Positions 9,236-17,294 of a stretch of 64,000 nucleotides of DNA are shown here, piece by piece (position 1 is the stretch's first letter; each line of letters opens with the position of its first letter). A program made the position numbers and the translations under genes. Below the pieces are notes generated by a model. That model made no database searches, was not told where the DNA came from, and saw only the letters and a program-made list of their open reading frames with translations. The DNA lies in assembly GCF_000425445.1 (NCBI RefSeq), contig NZ_AUDL01000004.1:124001-188000 (forward strand), read 5' to 3'. Origin of the DNA: Flavobacterium denitrificans DSM 15936. GTDB lineage: Bacteria > Bacteroidota > Bacteroidia > Flavobacteriales > Flavobacteriaceae.

Positions 9236-9540
9236 CGGTAACTGAAAACTGGTAATTTTTAAAGACCGCGAGACAAATAAGTAAGGACGCTCATGCCATT
9301 GGCGTGGGCGCTCGCTTATTCGTGGTCGGGTATACCAGTGCCTCAGTTCCGATAAGTGTAGTGGTCTGCGCCATATTTTTTATAGAACGGCGATTACGGC
9401 TACTTAACTAAGCAGGAACATATTTTCAGTTATCGACAAGTAATTTATAAAGACCTTTTATTTTTACTCTGAAGTATTAATAAAATCTTTAATCAGTGCA
9501 TATAGGACGAAAGTCCTATGACGACAAATTATCGGTCTTT
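9236..9540 (+). ncRNA. Predicted structured RNA (three stem domains), leader or small RNA
   Basis: Complementary segments seen directly. Domain 1: AACTGA 9240-9245 with TCAGTT 9343-9348; ACTGGTA 9248-9254 with TACCAGT 9333-9339; GACC 9264-9267 with GGTC 9324-9327; AATAAG 9276-9281 with CTTATT 9315-9320; GCTCATGCC 9289-9297 with GGCGTGGGC 9301-9309 (G-U pairs) around loop ATT. Domain 2: GTTCC 9346-9350 with GGAAC 9415-9419. Domain 3: AAAGACC 9449-9455 with GGTCTTT 9534-9540, enclosing ATAGGAC-GAAA-GTCCTAT at 9502-9519 (GNRA tetraloop). Domains 1 and 2 compete for bases 9346-9348, so alternative folds are possible. I do not recognise a known RNA family; RteR, a small RNA regulating tra genes in CTnDOT, is a functional analogue to consider. 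Confidence 0.6.
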
Positions 9541-9576
9541 ATTTTCTATAATTTGTTCAACATTAAATAAGGAATA

Positions 9577-10029
9577 ATGGAAAAAGAGAATCAGATTACG
9601 ATTGCCTTAATTGATGACCATCAAGGTCTTAGAATATCCCTTCAAAATTTTTTGGAATATAGTAATTTTAAAGTGGTGCTTCAGGCTGCTAACGGTCAGG
9701 AAGCAATCGAGGGTTTGCAGATGCAGGAAGTACTGCCAGACATTTGTATTCTTGATATCAGCATGCCTGTTATGGATGGTTACCAGACAGCCAAGCAGAT
9801 GGCAGAAAGATACCCAGAGATCAAGATATTGGTTTTCAGCAGTCTTGACAATAAGAAAAGTATAATCGAAATGCTTAGGCTTGGCGTTCGGGGCTACGTA
9901 CTGAAAGGTTCTGCTCCTGAAAAACTAAAAAAAGCTGTAATCAAGCTGGATCAGGGAGAGTATTATTTCAGCGAGACAATAAGTAAAACTGCCTTAACCT
10001 ACTTAGCAGGAAACAGCGATTTGGCTTAA
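9577..10029 (+). CDS. Single-domain response regulator (REC only, lost LuxR-type output)
   Basis: 150 residues forming one receiver domain: acidic pocket D13-D14, phospho-acceptor D60 (CILDISMPVMDGY), switch S88/S89, and K110 (GYVLKG). After the receiver fold comes 'YYFSETISKTALTYL', the linker found before the HTH in NarL/LuxR-type regulators, and then the protein stops, so the DNA-binding output is missing. No histidine kinase is encoded nearby in the window. It could act by protein-protein contact, or be a truncated remnant. It follows the structured leader and precedes a DNA-binding protein gene by 74 bases; the two may form a regulatory pair for the element (inference). Confidence 0.85.
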   Translation: MEKENQITIALIDDHQGLRISLQNFLEYSNFKVVLQAANGQEAIEGLQMQEVLPDICILDISMPVMDGYQTAKQMAERYPEIKILVFSSLDNKKSIIEMLRLGVRGYVLKGSAPEKLKKAVIKLDQGEYYFSETISKTALTYLAGNSDLA

Positions 10030-10103
10030 TTCAGGTGCACGCTACAAATTTAATGTGAGGCACTATATATACTTTGTGACGACACTTAACTACAATCTTA
10101 CGA

Positions 10104-10661
10104 ATGATGTTAACTAATACACTGATAGACCGTACCAATAGATTTTATATCGAAATGTCCAGAAAGGTACTTTCTGAAAAGGAATATGATATACTCCAGA
10201 AACTTTTGATAGATAAAATGACACTCAAGGAGTTGGGTGACAATTACGGGGTCACCGGCGAGAGTGTCCGTAGATTATATGAAAGGACATTTGAAAAAGT
10301 GAAGTGTGTAACTGAAATGCTTGACGATATAGACCACTATAAACAGAAACTAGAGCAGTTAAAAGAGGACTTTGAATACGAAACAGGGCGGATTAAAAAA
10401 AGAAGAAGTAAAGCTGAAACTGACCTGAATAAATTGCTATATGATACCCATTTTCCTTTCAGCAAGAGAATGTTCACTATAATCGAGGCTTTAGGGATTA
10501 CTACCATAGGAGAACTTGCAAATATCCCCCTCAAGGATTTTCAGTGTTTCAGGGGATTTAAAGGGAAGTGTAAAAATGAACTGATCGCTTTTATTGAGTT
10601 TGAACACATTGAACATCTTTTTAAGGGTTTTTCTGTTTGGAAAACAGTCCCAGTTAAATAA
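10104..10661 (+). CDS. DNA-binding protein with sigma-70 region 4-like HTH and alpha-CTD-like helix-hairpin-helix
   Basis: 185 residues. Residues about 22-64 (LSEKEYDIL...MTLKELGDNYGVTGESVRRLYERTFEKVK) match a sigma-70 region 4 helix-turn-helix, which reads -35/-33 promoter elements. Residues 68-110 form a charged coiled-coil-like helix. Residues about 118-170 (FSKRMFTIIEALGITTIGELANI...FRGFKGKCKNELIAFI) resemble the RNA polymerase alpha C-terminal helix-hairpin-helix. No sigma region 2 is present, so it is not a complete sigma factor. It may recruit or modulate RNA polymerase at element promoters (inference). It is followed by a terminator at 10756. Confidence 0.75.
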   Translation: MMLTNTLIDRTNRFYIEMSRKVLSEKEYDILQKLLIDKMTLKELGDNYGVTGESVRRLYERTFEKVKCVTEMLDDIDHYKQKLEQLKEDFEYETGRIKKRRSKAETDLNKLLYDTHFPFSKRMFTIIEALGITTIGELANIPLKDFQCFRGFKGKCKNELIAFIEFEHIEHLFKGFSVWKTVPVK

Positions 10662-10755
10662 GATAACAATTATAAAAAGCTGTTCGAATTGCGGCGTTCT
10701 TTTGCTTTTCTTTGGCCGCTTTTACGGAAAGAAAAGAAGTCCTCTAAAATAACAA

Positions 10756-10776
10756 AAGGGATACTGCATATCCCTT
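10756..10776. terminator. Hairpin terminator after the HTH gene
   Basis: AAGGGATA (10756-10763) and TATCCCTT (10769-10776) flank loop CTGCA, with A/T-rich flanks. A further perfect 9-bp hairpin, CTTTTCTTT/AAAGAAAAG at 10705-10713/10728-10736, lies just upstream. Confidence 0.6.
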
Positions 10777-10850
10777 ATAAAATTTTCGCAGCCTGTTTGA
10801 TAAAATGGCGCATTGTGCATTTTTATTAAAATGACTGCACCGCTTAAACG

Positions 10851-10892
10851 CAAAAAGACTGTCCCGACCTTTTGGGAGGGAATGTCTTTTTG
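10851..10892. terminator. Bidirectional terminator at the end of the PRTRC operon
   Basis: CAAAAAGAC at 10851-10859 pairs with GTCTTTTTG at 10884-10892, with an inner CCC/GGG extension. It lies 15 bases past the ThiF gene stop on the - strand, and the A/T-rich arms serve both directions between the convergent genes. Confidence 0.75.
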
Positions 10893-10907
10893 CCGCCCGA
10901 TTTTGGA

Positions 10908-11714
10908 TCAGGCGACTTTTAGGGGCTGTGACTGAAAATTTCCAAGATTAAGGAAAAATCCCCTGTACTCGGTCATGCCATAACGGAACAAACTCCACAA
11001 CAGCGAACATCCCATTTGTGCCAAGGCAGAATTGATAAACAATTCTTGTTTTTCCAAGGCTTCTGCTAAGGAACAGCTTGGTGTGTCGTCCTGTTCTTCG
11101 GACTGTAGTAGCAATTCCCCAAATTCTTCGGTAACAAATGGCAGGCTTGCCACCGTTTCATACTTTTCAGAGTTGGGTTGCTTAATTTCTCCAATAGTGG
11201 ATAATATGACCTGTCCTGTATGTTGGCTGTTGCCAAAGTCTAACCAATATTTAGGTGTATCTCTATGATTTCTACGGTTGCATAATTCTTTAAGTATTTC
11301 AGCAACGCCAAACCTCGCCTGTACATTGTCCACACAAGTAATATAGATAGTTGCCTCTGCATTTTGAGGCAGTCTTCCCAAACTATCTTTCTCAAATTTC
11401 ACCGTTTCCGATTTCCAATAAGTTCCCATAAAACGATTTGCCCGATTAATAAGGGCAACGGATTTAAATAAGCCAACCTCGCACTCGGCAAAACGCTGTC
11501 TGCCCAAATTGGCAGTCGTGATAACATCGTCATCCCAAAGGCGAACGGATAACCCTGCGTGTCCAAGTTCAATTAAGCTGTGGTTCATTTCCATTAAGGC
11601 GGTCAGTACTTTTGAACCCGTGCCTCCTGCACCGATTACATTTACGGTGATAGGGTTGGTCGGATTTATGAGGTAGTTATCCGTAAAATGTATTTTTGTT
11701 TTCTCGGTATTCAT
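10908..11714 (-). CDS. PRTRC system ThiF family protein
   Basis: 268 residues of the ThiF/E1-like adenylyltransferase fold. Seen: the nucleotide-binding glycine motif VIGAGGTGSKV (G28-G33), an acidic strand LWDDDVI, and 'NLGRQRF' in the position typical of E1-like enzymes. PRTRC (ParB-related, ThiF-related cassette) genes occur together on plasmids and integrative elements; function unknown. Last gene of the - strand cassette; its start overlaps the stop of the PRTRC B gene (ATGA), implying coupling. No catalytic Cys motif is obvious, so activation of a ubiquitin-like partner (perhaps the small C protein) is only a hypothesis. Confidence 0.88.
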   Translation of the reverse strand: MNTEKTKIHFTDNYLINPTNPITVNVIGAGGTGSKVLTALMEMNHSLIELGHAGLSVRLWDDDVITTANLGRQRFAECEVGLFKSVALINRANRFMGTYWKSETVKFEKDSLGRLPQNAEATIYITCVDNVQARFGVAEILKELCNRRNHRDTPKYWLDFGNSQHTGQVILSTIGEIKQPNSEKYETVASLPFVTEEFGELLLQSEEQDDTPSCSLAEALEKQELFINSALAQMGCSLLWSLFRYGMTEYRGFFLNLGNFQSQPLKVA

Positions 11715-12439
11715 GGCAATAGATTTTTAAGTGTTTTGTTGTTTTTTTTCAATACTTCTTTAGGAAAAGGTTTCCCCGTTTGGATAAGCTCTTTCCAAAG
11801 GTTTACACAATTGCCTTGTATCGGACTGTTGTTTCCCAGTAAATGGCTGAAGTAACTGTTGAAAAAGTAATCTTCCCAAGCAAGTGTAAATTCTTCTATC
11901 GAAGCGGAGTTTTTGATATTGATATTGACCGAACCCATACATACTTTCCCATCTTGATAGATGTTAAAAAATGGTGCGCAATACAAAGGTGTTTTCTCAG
12001 TTGGTCTTCTATCGCTTACAAGTGCATAAACCGCAAGGCTGTTTTTGTTGGCATACCAAATCATTGGTGGTACATACGCAACTCCGTTGGGTATATCCAA
12101 ATTCTCCACAAAATACAGTTGTCGCTTTTGTGCTTTTGAGTGCCATAGTACTGCACCTTTCTCTTTATTAGGAGTGATATGCAGTATGTTCGTCCCCAAA
12201 ATCCCATTGGATTTTAAAAAAGCTTGTTCCTTGTCCTTTTCTGTTACCAATGCCCTTGCCAATACTTTTGCTTCCCTCTCTGTGAGTGGGTGGGCATTAA
12301 TAGGAGTGCCGTTATTGTCCATATCAAAATGCTCCACATATACATCGCTGTCCGCTCCTTTGGTTTCATAGAAAACGAGTGCAGATTTAGGATGGTACAA
12401 CGTACCAAAGCTTTCTGTTATATCTATTGTATTTTTCAT
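11711..12439 (-). CDS. PRTRC system protein B
   Basis: 242 residues, soluble. Features typical of PRTRC protein B are visible: an N-terminal beta-rich part, 'HSKAQKRQLYF', 'YVPPMIWYANKNSLAVYAL' and the C-terminal segment 'CVNLWKELIQTGKPFPKEVL'. Molecular function unknown. It overlaps the upstream gene and the downstream ThiF gene by 4 bases each, so the three are co-translated. Confidence 0.85.
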   Translation of the reverse strand: MKNTIDITESFGTLYHPKSALVFYETKGADSDVYVEHFDMDNNGTPINAHPLTEREAKVLARALVTEKDKEQAFLKSNGILGTNILHITPNKEKGAVLWHSKAQKRQLYFVENLDIPNGVAYVPPMIWYANKNSLAVYALVSDRRPTEKTPLYCAPFFNIYQDGKVCMGSVNINIKNSASIEEFTLAWEDYFFNSYFSHLLGNNSPIQGNCVNLWKELIQTGKPFPKEVLKKNNKTLKNLLP

Positions 12440-13611
12440 TTTCTTGTGGTTTTATAATTATAAAACAAATCGCATATATCGTCCAAAAGGGCAAATAATC
12501 TGTTCTCAAAATCAAGGGTGTTTTTCGTTACCGCTTTTGTGTCAAATCGTTTGCAGATGGTCGGTTCCTGCATTTCTGCGTATTCATTAAACTCGTTGTT
12601 GATGCTCTGGGCCAGGTTCTCGTATAGCCATCCTTTTGTGTGCGATATAAAAGAGATATACTTTTCCATACCAATCGTTTCATTGTCGTCGTCGTCATTA
12701 TCAGGGTCTTGTTCCCGCATTGGCGCATTTCGGAAAATGCTTGCCTTGGGGTATTCTGTGTACAAGGCAAAGGCGTTGCACGCAATCTGCCAACATTCGT
12801 GGTCGAATACATCACTACTTTTAAAAGTGTTTAAACGCTGACCGAATACCTGTAAACTCATAGGGTTAAAAATCTTTTGCTCGATACAATCTCCAATGAA
12901 TTCCGCTTTTTCAAACTCAAGCTTAGACGCTTCATTTTCGTCTGTTTCATCGTCCTGCTCCACCCATTCTTTGTGCATTTCATACATCCAATACAGGTAG
13001 CTTTCTTTCTGTCTGAAATAAGGAATATCAGCAATGTGGTATAGGTAAGAGCAAACAGAAATAAGCAGTTGGGCGTTTCTTTTGCGCTTGGGGTCGTGGA
13101 GCATCTGATAAAGCGGTTCAATCGGTATATAATACAGGGTTGTACCGGTGTTGTATTTTTCCTCACTGATGAAATAGGTTTGCTTACTGTCCTGCACCAA
13201 ACGTATTTCCTGCCAATTCAGAACACTTTGCTTTAACTTTTCTTCAATATCCCTTATAGCCAACGCCATATTGTAAGGATAGTCAAATTGGTTGGTTTGC
13301 ATAGGTTCAATATTATAATGCTCTGCAAGTAATGACAGCGACTTGTAAAAATCCTTGTGCATTTTTGCTGTTTCCATACAAGCCTGTAGCGTTTCAGTTT
13401 CTTTCAGTCTTGGCAGGAACGAAGTCTTTAGAAAACCATTGGCAACATTTCCACAGGTACTGACCTGCGTTTGTCTTTTTGAACTTCGCTCGCATCTTTG
13501 GGTTTTTGCATCCATTGGGCGAACTCGCTGAGCTGTTTGTACAACTGCCTTTGTCTTTTTTGTTCGGGTTGCTTGATTGTTCCCGATATGATATGTTTGT
13601 GCATAGTCCAT
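12436..13611 (-). CDS. PRTRC-cassette associated hypothetical protein
   Basis: 391 residues, no recognised domain. The N-terminal 60 residues are Thr/Lys/Arg/Gln-rich and look disordered; the rest is helical, with an acidic cluster (DPDNDDDDNETIGMEKY) near residue 305. It sits between PRTRC C and PRTRC B with a 4-base overlap with B and a 16-base gap after C, so it belongs to the cassette. Genes of this size without domain name are usual at this place in Bacteroidetes PRTRC clusters. No frameshift is evident, although the basic N-terminus differs in character from the rest. Confidence 0.75.
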   Translation of the reverse strand: MDYAQTYHIGNNQATRTKKTKAVVQTAQRVRPMDAKTQRCERSSKRQTQVSTCGNVANGFLKTSFLPRLKETETLQACMETAKMHKDFYKSLSLLAEHYNIEPMQTNQFDYPYNMALAIRDIEEKLKQSVLNWQEIRLVQDSKQTYFISEEKYNTGTTLYYIPIEPLYQMLHDPKRKRNAQLLISVCSYLYHIADIPYFRQKESYLYWMYEMHKEWVEQDDETDENEASKLEFEKAEFIGDCIEQKIFNPMSLQVFGQRLNTFKSSDVFDHECWQIACNAFALYTEYPKASIFRNAPMREQDPDNDDDDNETIGMEKYISFISHTKGWLYENLAQSINNEFNEYAEMQEPTICKRFDTKAVTKNTLDFENRLFALLDDICDLFYNYKTTRK

Positions 13612-13627
13612 TGTTTTAAATTTAGAT

Positions 13628-13846
13628 TTAACCTTTAGTGCCCATTACGCTCTCAAATCGATATTCTACTGCATCATCCTTGATGACGGGTGCAGATACT
13701 TTGGCGGTTGTCAGAATGGGATACCTGTTGGCGTAAAAATTTAGTACTGCTTCCACGCTCCAGCGTGGTTCGGGATCGGTCAATATAATATCGTGTCCTT
13801 TATCTTTAAGTATAAACACCCTTTCCAATTGCGTTGCTAATAACAT
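13628..13846 (-). CDS. PRTRC system protein C
   Basis: 72 residues: MLLATQLERVFILKDKGHDI, then 'LTDPEPRWSVEAVLNFYANRYPILTTA', the typical PRTRC C signature (DP.P..S...V..FY...YP.L.TA), ending with 'YRFESVMGTKG'. The compact beta-grasp-like look and terminal Gly recall ubiquitin-like modifiers handled by ThiF enzymes, which is inference. It lies 25 bases after the PRTRC E gene. Confidence 0.88.
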   Translation of the reverse strand: MLLATQLERVFILKDKGHDIILTDPEPRWSVEAVLNFYANRYPILTTAKVSAPVIKDDAVEYRFESVMGTKG

Positions 13847-13871
13847 GATGATGAATTTTAAGTTATTACAT

Positions 13872-14471
13872 TTAGTTTTCCTGTGCAGTTTCTGTTGGGT
13901 AATCGGCAGTTACTTGTTCCGATTTTGCGGGCTCAGGTTTTTCTTCCTCGATAGCTCCAAAAAGACTTGGCGCAGAAAACTTGTCGGATAGTTCTCTTTT
14001 GCGTTTTCGTATCTCGTCAGCCTTTTCAGGGAACTCTGTTATTTCGGGTACTTTTACCCACGCTTCACGGTGCTTTCCTTCTTTCTCAAGTTCATCCGCT
14101 TTTGCCATTGCGTCTTTGAACTTTTTGTCTTTGGCTTCCTGTTCTTTCTTCTGCCTGTCGGCTTTATCTTTTTCCATTGCCGACTGTTTTTTGGTTTCTT
14201 CCAACTGCTTCATAAAGCTTTCCATATCGACCATTAAGCCCGAAGCGGTTTGAATGGGTGTGGTTATCTTTTCGAAAAAACCGTTGTCAAGTTCTTCGGC
14301 TGTTCCCCGAAGATTAAGGGGCGGTATGATGTTCTTTGCGTTATCTCCGCATTGTTCGTTTTGGAGCATAACCGATACGATTAGGTTGTTTTCTGCTCCT
14401 TTTGCTATGGTGAGTTGCAAATCACCTGTAATCTGCAACTGTGCTACCTGATGGAAAAAATTTGCGTTCAT
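13872..14471 (-). CDS. PRTRC system protein E
   Basis: 199 residues. The N-terminus 'FFHQVAQLQITGDLQLTIAKGAENNLIVSVML' is typical of PRTRC E. The middle (about 85-140) is a strongly charged Lys/Glu/Ala-rich coiled coil (KKQSAMEKDKADRQKKEQEA). The C-terminus is Glu/Pro-rich. Function unknown. It is transcribed with PRTRC C and two small unknown genes upstream. Confidence 0.85.
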   Translation of the reverse strand: MNANFFHQVAQLQITGDLQLTIAKGAENNLIVSVMLQNEQCGDNAKNIIPPLNLRGTAEELDNGFFEKITTPIQTASGLMVDMESFMKQLEETKKQSAMEKDKADRQKKEQEAKDKKFKDAMAKADELEKEGKHREAWVKVPEITEFPEKADEIRKRKRELSDKFSAPSLFGAIEEEKPEPAKSEQVTADYPTETAQEN

Positions 14472-14483
14472 CGTTCTAAAATT

Positions 14484-14681
14484 TTAATTGTCGTGTAATT
14501 GTTTTTTAGTGGCTCTGAGTTTCTCGTGCATATCTGCCCAATAGGTTTTCTGCCTTTTATCGAACTCGGAGAAACTTTTGTCCTTGTGGCGATATTCCTT
14601 ATAGTGTCCTGCCATTTTAATGGCTTTTTTAAGGTTGCTCACCTCAATAGGGCAACCATTCAAATCTGTTATCTTCATCAT
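14484..14681 (-). CDS. Small hypothetical protein in the PRTRC operon
   Basis: 65 residues, basic, helical. 'DLNGCPIEVSNLKKAIKMAGHYKEYRHKD' and 'YWADMHEKLRATKKQL' are seen. No recognised domain. Two adjacent ATG codons at its start (MMKI). Spacing of 12 bases to PRTRC E and 9 bases after the next small gene supports a real operon member. Confidence 0.65.
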   Translation of the reverse strand: MMKITDLNGCPIEVSNLKKAIKMAGHYKEYRHKDKSFSEFDKRQKTYWADMHEKLRATKKQLHDN

Positions 14682-14690
14682 TTTATCTGT

Positions 14691-14888
14691 TCAGTTTTCA
14701 GCGTTATAAACTCCGTTCTCATAATAGCCTGTAAGCTGTTCCCAATTCCTTAAAAGGCTATTGGTATCTATATAGAAATATTCGGTTCTATTGCAGTAAA
14801 TGATATATATAGCTTCGTCTTTGTATTTCGTTTCAAGGCTTTGTGATTTAGCCATATTTTTAGCTTCGTCTATTGATTTTGCTTTCAT
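14691..14888 (-). CDS. Small hypothetical protein in the PRTRC operon
   Basis: 65 residues from ATG 14888; an upstream in-frame GTG at 14915 would add nine residues (VVVYYKITD) and cannot be excluded. Visible: 'SIDEAKNMAKSQSLETKYKDEAIYIIYCN' and 'YFYIDTNSLLRNWEQLTGYYENG', suggestive of a small alpha/beta fold. No known function. It is followed by the other small gene after 9 bases. Confidence 0.6.
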   Translation of the reverse strand: MKAKSIDEAKNMAKSQSLETKYKDEAIYIIYCNRTEYFYIDTNSLLRNWEQLTGYYENGVYNAEN

Positions 14889-14941
14889 ATCAGTTATTTT
14901 ATAGTAGACTACCACCGATTAAGGCGGTAGCCTTTGTTTAT

Positions 14942-16015
14942 CTAATTAAAATTTAGGATTTCTGCACCATCTAAGGCAAAGCCTGTACACAAGTCAAATG
15001 CTTTTTGTGATTTGAGTTGAGCAGTACCGCCTAAAACAATGCTCTGCAACTTGGCTTCATCGTCTTTGTAATTGCGGACATTCTGATAGTAGCCCGTAAC
15101 AGCGTTATATGCGCCGAATAATGTGCCTTTAGTCGTATCCATCTGCTGTGTGTCGCTTGTCATAGCATACGCAAAGGCATCGTCTACCATATTTCTGAAC
15201 AGCGTGGAAACTTCATCCTCTGCACCTTTTTTTAGTAAATCGAAAGTTTCTTTATTTGGACAAAGTGCCAATTGGATTACCTTTCTCACTTCCTTGTCTG
15301 TTACCTTTACTTTCGCCCATTCATTGAAAATATTCTCTAACTGGATGCTCAGGGTGTTCGCCAATCCCATAATTTTGTGGGCGTTCTCAATACGCTGTTT
15401 TGCTCCCGATGTGTGTTTGATACGCACTACATTTGTCATACTTCGCAACGAAGCATTAAGGGTGTTTTGGCATACGATACGAATAGGCGTAAAAGCGGCT
15501 GTGATACTTCCGCTACCATCGTGCGAAGTGGTCAGGAAAATGTATTTTTCGGTTACATCATCACCATTGCCTACACGGATATAGTCAGGTAGTTTGGCTG
15601 TGATAAATATGCGTTCCCCATTCCCCAGCGCTCCCGCGGTTTCATATAGTATTCCCTCTCCACCGCCTACAATCGCATCAAAAAAGTTAAATGCTTCACG
15701 GTTCTGCACGATATGATAGTCTTTGCCTACCACCCCCAATATTGCATTGTTATCGGTGCGGATATTAGCAAAGTAGTTAGGAACTTCCAATTCGTTACTG
15801 CCAATCTCGATACTGTCGGCAGTTTGAATGATACCCGTACCTTTGCTAAATAGCGGACTTTTAACGACTTCGTAATCTAACCCTGCAAATTTTATAGCTT
15901 CCTCGCTTGTTGGGTATTGCTCTACAATTTGCCCTAGTCCGTGCCACGCTTTTTCCTTTACGCTAAAGAATGAATAACGTCCTGTTTCGCTGTTAAAATT
16001 GATATTATGTGCCAT
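14942..16015 (-). CDS. DUF932 phage/plasmid-like protein
   Basis: 357 residues. N-terminal 'MAHNINFNSETGRYSFFSVKEKAWHGLGQIVEQYPTS' style start and 'HDGSGSITAAFTPIRIVCQNTL' are the hallmarks of the DUF932/TIGR03299 family of plasmid and phage proteins. The family is widespread on mobile elements, with a proposed link to DNA recombination or maintenance, but its activity is not established. It lies next to the single-stranded DNA-binding protein gene, as often seen. Full length. Confidence 0.88.
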   Translation of the reverse strand: MAHNINFNSETGRYSFFSVKEKAWHGLGQIVEQYPTSEEAIKFAGLDYEVVKSPLFSKGTGIIQTADSIEIGSNELEVPNYFANIRTDNNAILGVVGKDYHIVQNREAFNFFDAIVGGGEGILYETAGALGNGERIFITAKLPDYIRVGNGDDVTEKYIFLTTSHDGSGSITAAFTPIRIVCQNTLNASLRSMTNVVRIKHTSGAKQRIENAHKIMGLANTLSIQLENIFNEWAKVKVTDKEVRKVIQLALCPNKETFDLLKKGAEDEVSTLFRNMVDDAFAYAMTSDTQQMDTTKGTLFGAYNAVTGYYQNVRNYKDDEAKLQSIVLGGTAQLKSQKAFDLCTGFALDGAEILNFN

Positions 16016-16059
16016 GATTTTTAAATTTTAAATTGTTTGAATTATTTAGGTGCTCGTTG

Positions 16060-16437
16060 TTAAAATGGCAGGTCGTCCTTTGTATCGTCATTGTTGTTTC
16101 CTGTGGGAGCCTGTAGCGCTTCGGCTTTTTTACCGCCCCCGTGCAGTTTGATTTGCGAGGTGTTGAAGTTCAGTCCTGCGTGCGCCTGTCCGTCACTGCC
16201 TGTCCACGCTCTTGCGCTCACTTTCCCTGTCAGTTCTACCACCGTACCTTTAGTGAGTATCTGCGCTACTTTTGGACTAAGCCAATAGGCGCAGTCGAAA
16301 TACGTTGTCTGCTCTATTCGTTCGCCCGCCTTGTTCTTGTAGCTGTCGTTGATGGCTACCGAAAAGTTTACTACTGTTTTGCTGTTCGACACGTTGCGTA
16401 CCTGCGCATCCGCTGTCACTCTTCCTGTGATGTTCAT
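16060..16437 (-). CDS. ssb: Single-stranded DNA-binding protein
   Basis: 125 residues with an OB fold: 'NITGRVTADAQVRNVSNSKTVVNFSVAINDSY' and 'YFDCAYWLSPKVAQILTKGTVVELTGKVSARAW' are typical SSB segments, and the acidic C-terminal tip DDTKDDLPF is the protein-interaction tail. It protects single-stranded DNA during conjugative transfer or replication. It is the first gene of the - strand operon, 45 bases before the DUF932 gene. This is an element-borne copy, distinct in character from a chromosomal housekeeping SSB. Confidence 0.92.
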   Translation of the reverse strand: MNITGRVTADAQVRNVSNSKTVVNFSVAINDSYKNKAGERIEQTTYFDCAYWLSPKVAQILTKGTVVELTGKVSARAWTGSDGQAHAGLNFNTSQIKLHGGGKKAEALQAPTGNNNDDTKDDLPF

Positions 16438-17294
16438 AATTCCTGCGATTTTTAGTGATTAATTTTTTTTTGAAATTTTATTCGGCAATGAGAGGAGGTG
16501 CTGTTTTGTTTCATCAAATCCATTTTTAATATTTTACTTTTCATTGCTGACATTTTTTTTATTCGTCTAAAGAGCCGGAGTATGCTATGTTTCGTTTCGG
16601 GAGCATAAAAAGGTTAGTGTTTAGCAATAGCAAGGCTTTGCCAAAAAATACAACCCGGATGGGTGGAGATTTTTTGGAAAACCTGAAGGGCCTGGGCTTG
16701 CTATTGCGTTAAGGACACGGAAATACCTTTGCTGCTGAAATGAGACAAAAGCATACTGGTTATTGAATATAAAAATGAAGGGGAAGTAATGAAAGACAAG
16801 AAATGAATGTAAGATCAGAACAACTGCCTCTATGCGGAAGTTTTTAAAAATGAAATCTTTTTTGATGAAATTGGCGGTTTGGTTCTAACTCCAAAAAAAA
16901 GTTAGGAAACGTCTTGAAGCTGATCGGGTAAGACCATTTGTGATTTTGGTGTTACTCAAAAAGAACTCCCATCGCAAGGTGAGAGTTAAAGGCGTTCAAA
17001 TATATTTTTTCAAATTGAATACTATAATGCGGTTTTACTTTCCATTCTCAATAAGAATAATTTTAAAATACAAACACACAGTTAGCATCCATGTGGCTAT
17101 AAATCAGCACAATAAATTTGGTTAATTAAAATTTTATTTTTAATATTGCATATGCTTGTTGGCAAGCTTGCTCGTTCGTGCAAAGATTTCATCAGCCAAT
17201 AGTTTAATAATGCTAACCTACCTGCTTATTATCCAAATAAAGATTACGAACGCAAATATTCGGGATAATTAAGTCGGTACTAAAGGAATGTATT
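16438..17294. other. Long gene-free region upstream of ssb, with hairpins
   Basis: 857 bases between divergent genes. A structured block at 16581-16707 is described separately. The remainder (16710-17290) is AT-rich, with no ORF I can support and no further clear repeat. It probably contains the - strand promoter of the PRTRC operon and may hold an origin of transfer or replication. Confidence 0.6.
16581..16707. repeat. Block of nested perfect inverted repeats (candidate origin or ncRNA)
   Basis: First hairpin: TATGCT 16581-16586 with AGCATA 16602-16607. Second, nested: outer stem GCAATAGCAAG 16624-16634 with CTTGCTATTGC 16697-16707 (11 perfect pairs); inner stem CCAAAAAAT 16641-16649 with ATTTTTTGG 16669-16677 (9 pairs); apical ACCC 16653-16656 with GGGT 16661-16664 around GGAT. 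Nesting three perfect stems in 84 bases is unlikely by chance. Position upstream of ssb suggests single-stranded DNA biology or a regulatory RNA. Confidence 0.65.

Larger units (their letters stand above)
9048..9576. other. Gene-free stretch between the tra operon and the response regulator
   Basis: 529 bases without a credible ORF. It contains the tra-operon terminator (9099-9130), a promoter (9163-9193) and three base-paired blocks that make up a predicted structured RNA (9236-9540). No protein gene of useful length is seen on either strand. Confidence 0.8.

Noticed and set aside
9502..9519. Group II intron domain V (GAAA-capped hairpin)
   Set aside because: Stem is short and lacks the bulge and catalytic AGC/CGT triad; no reverse transcriptase nearby.
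10104..10661. Complete alternative sigma factor
   Set aside because: Only a region 4-like HTH is present; region 2, needed for -10 recognition and core binding, is missing.
12436..13611. Frameshift in the PRTRC-associated gene because of its basic N-terminus
   Set aside because: The frame is open throughout with consistent overlaps on the downstream side; no better frame is found for the N-terminal part.
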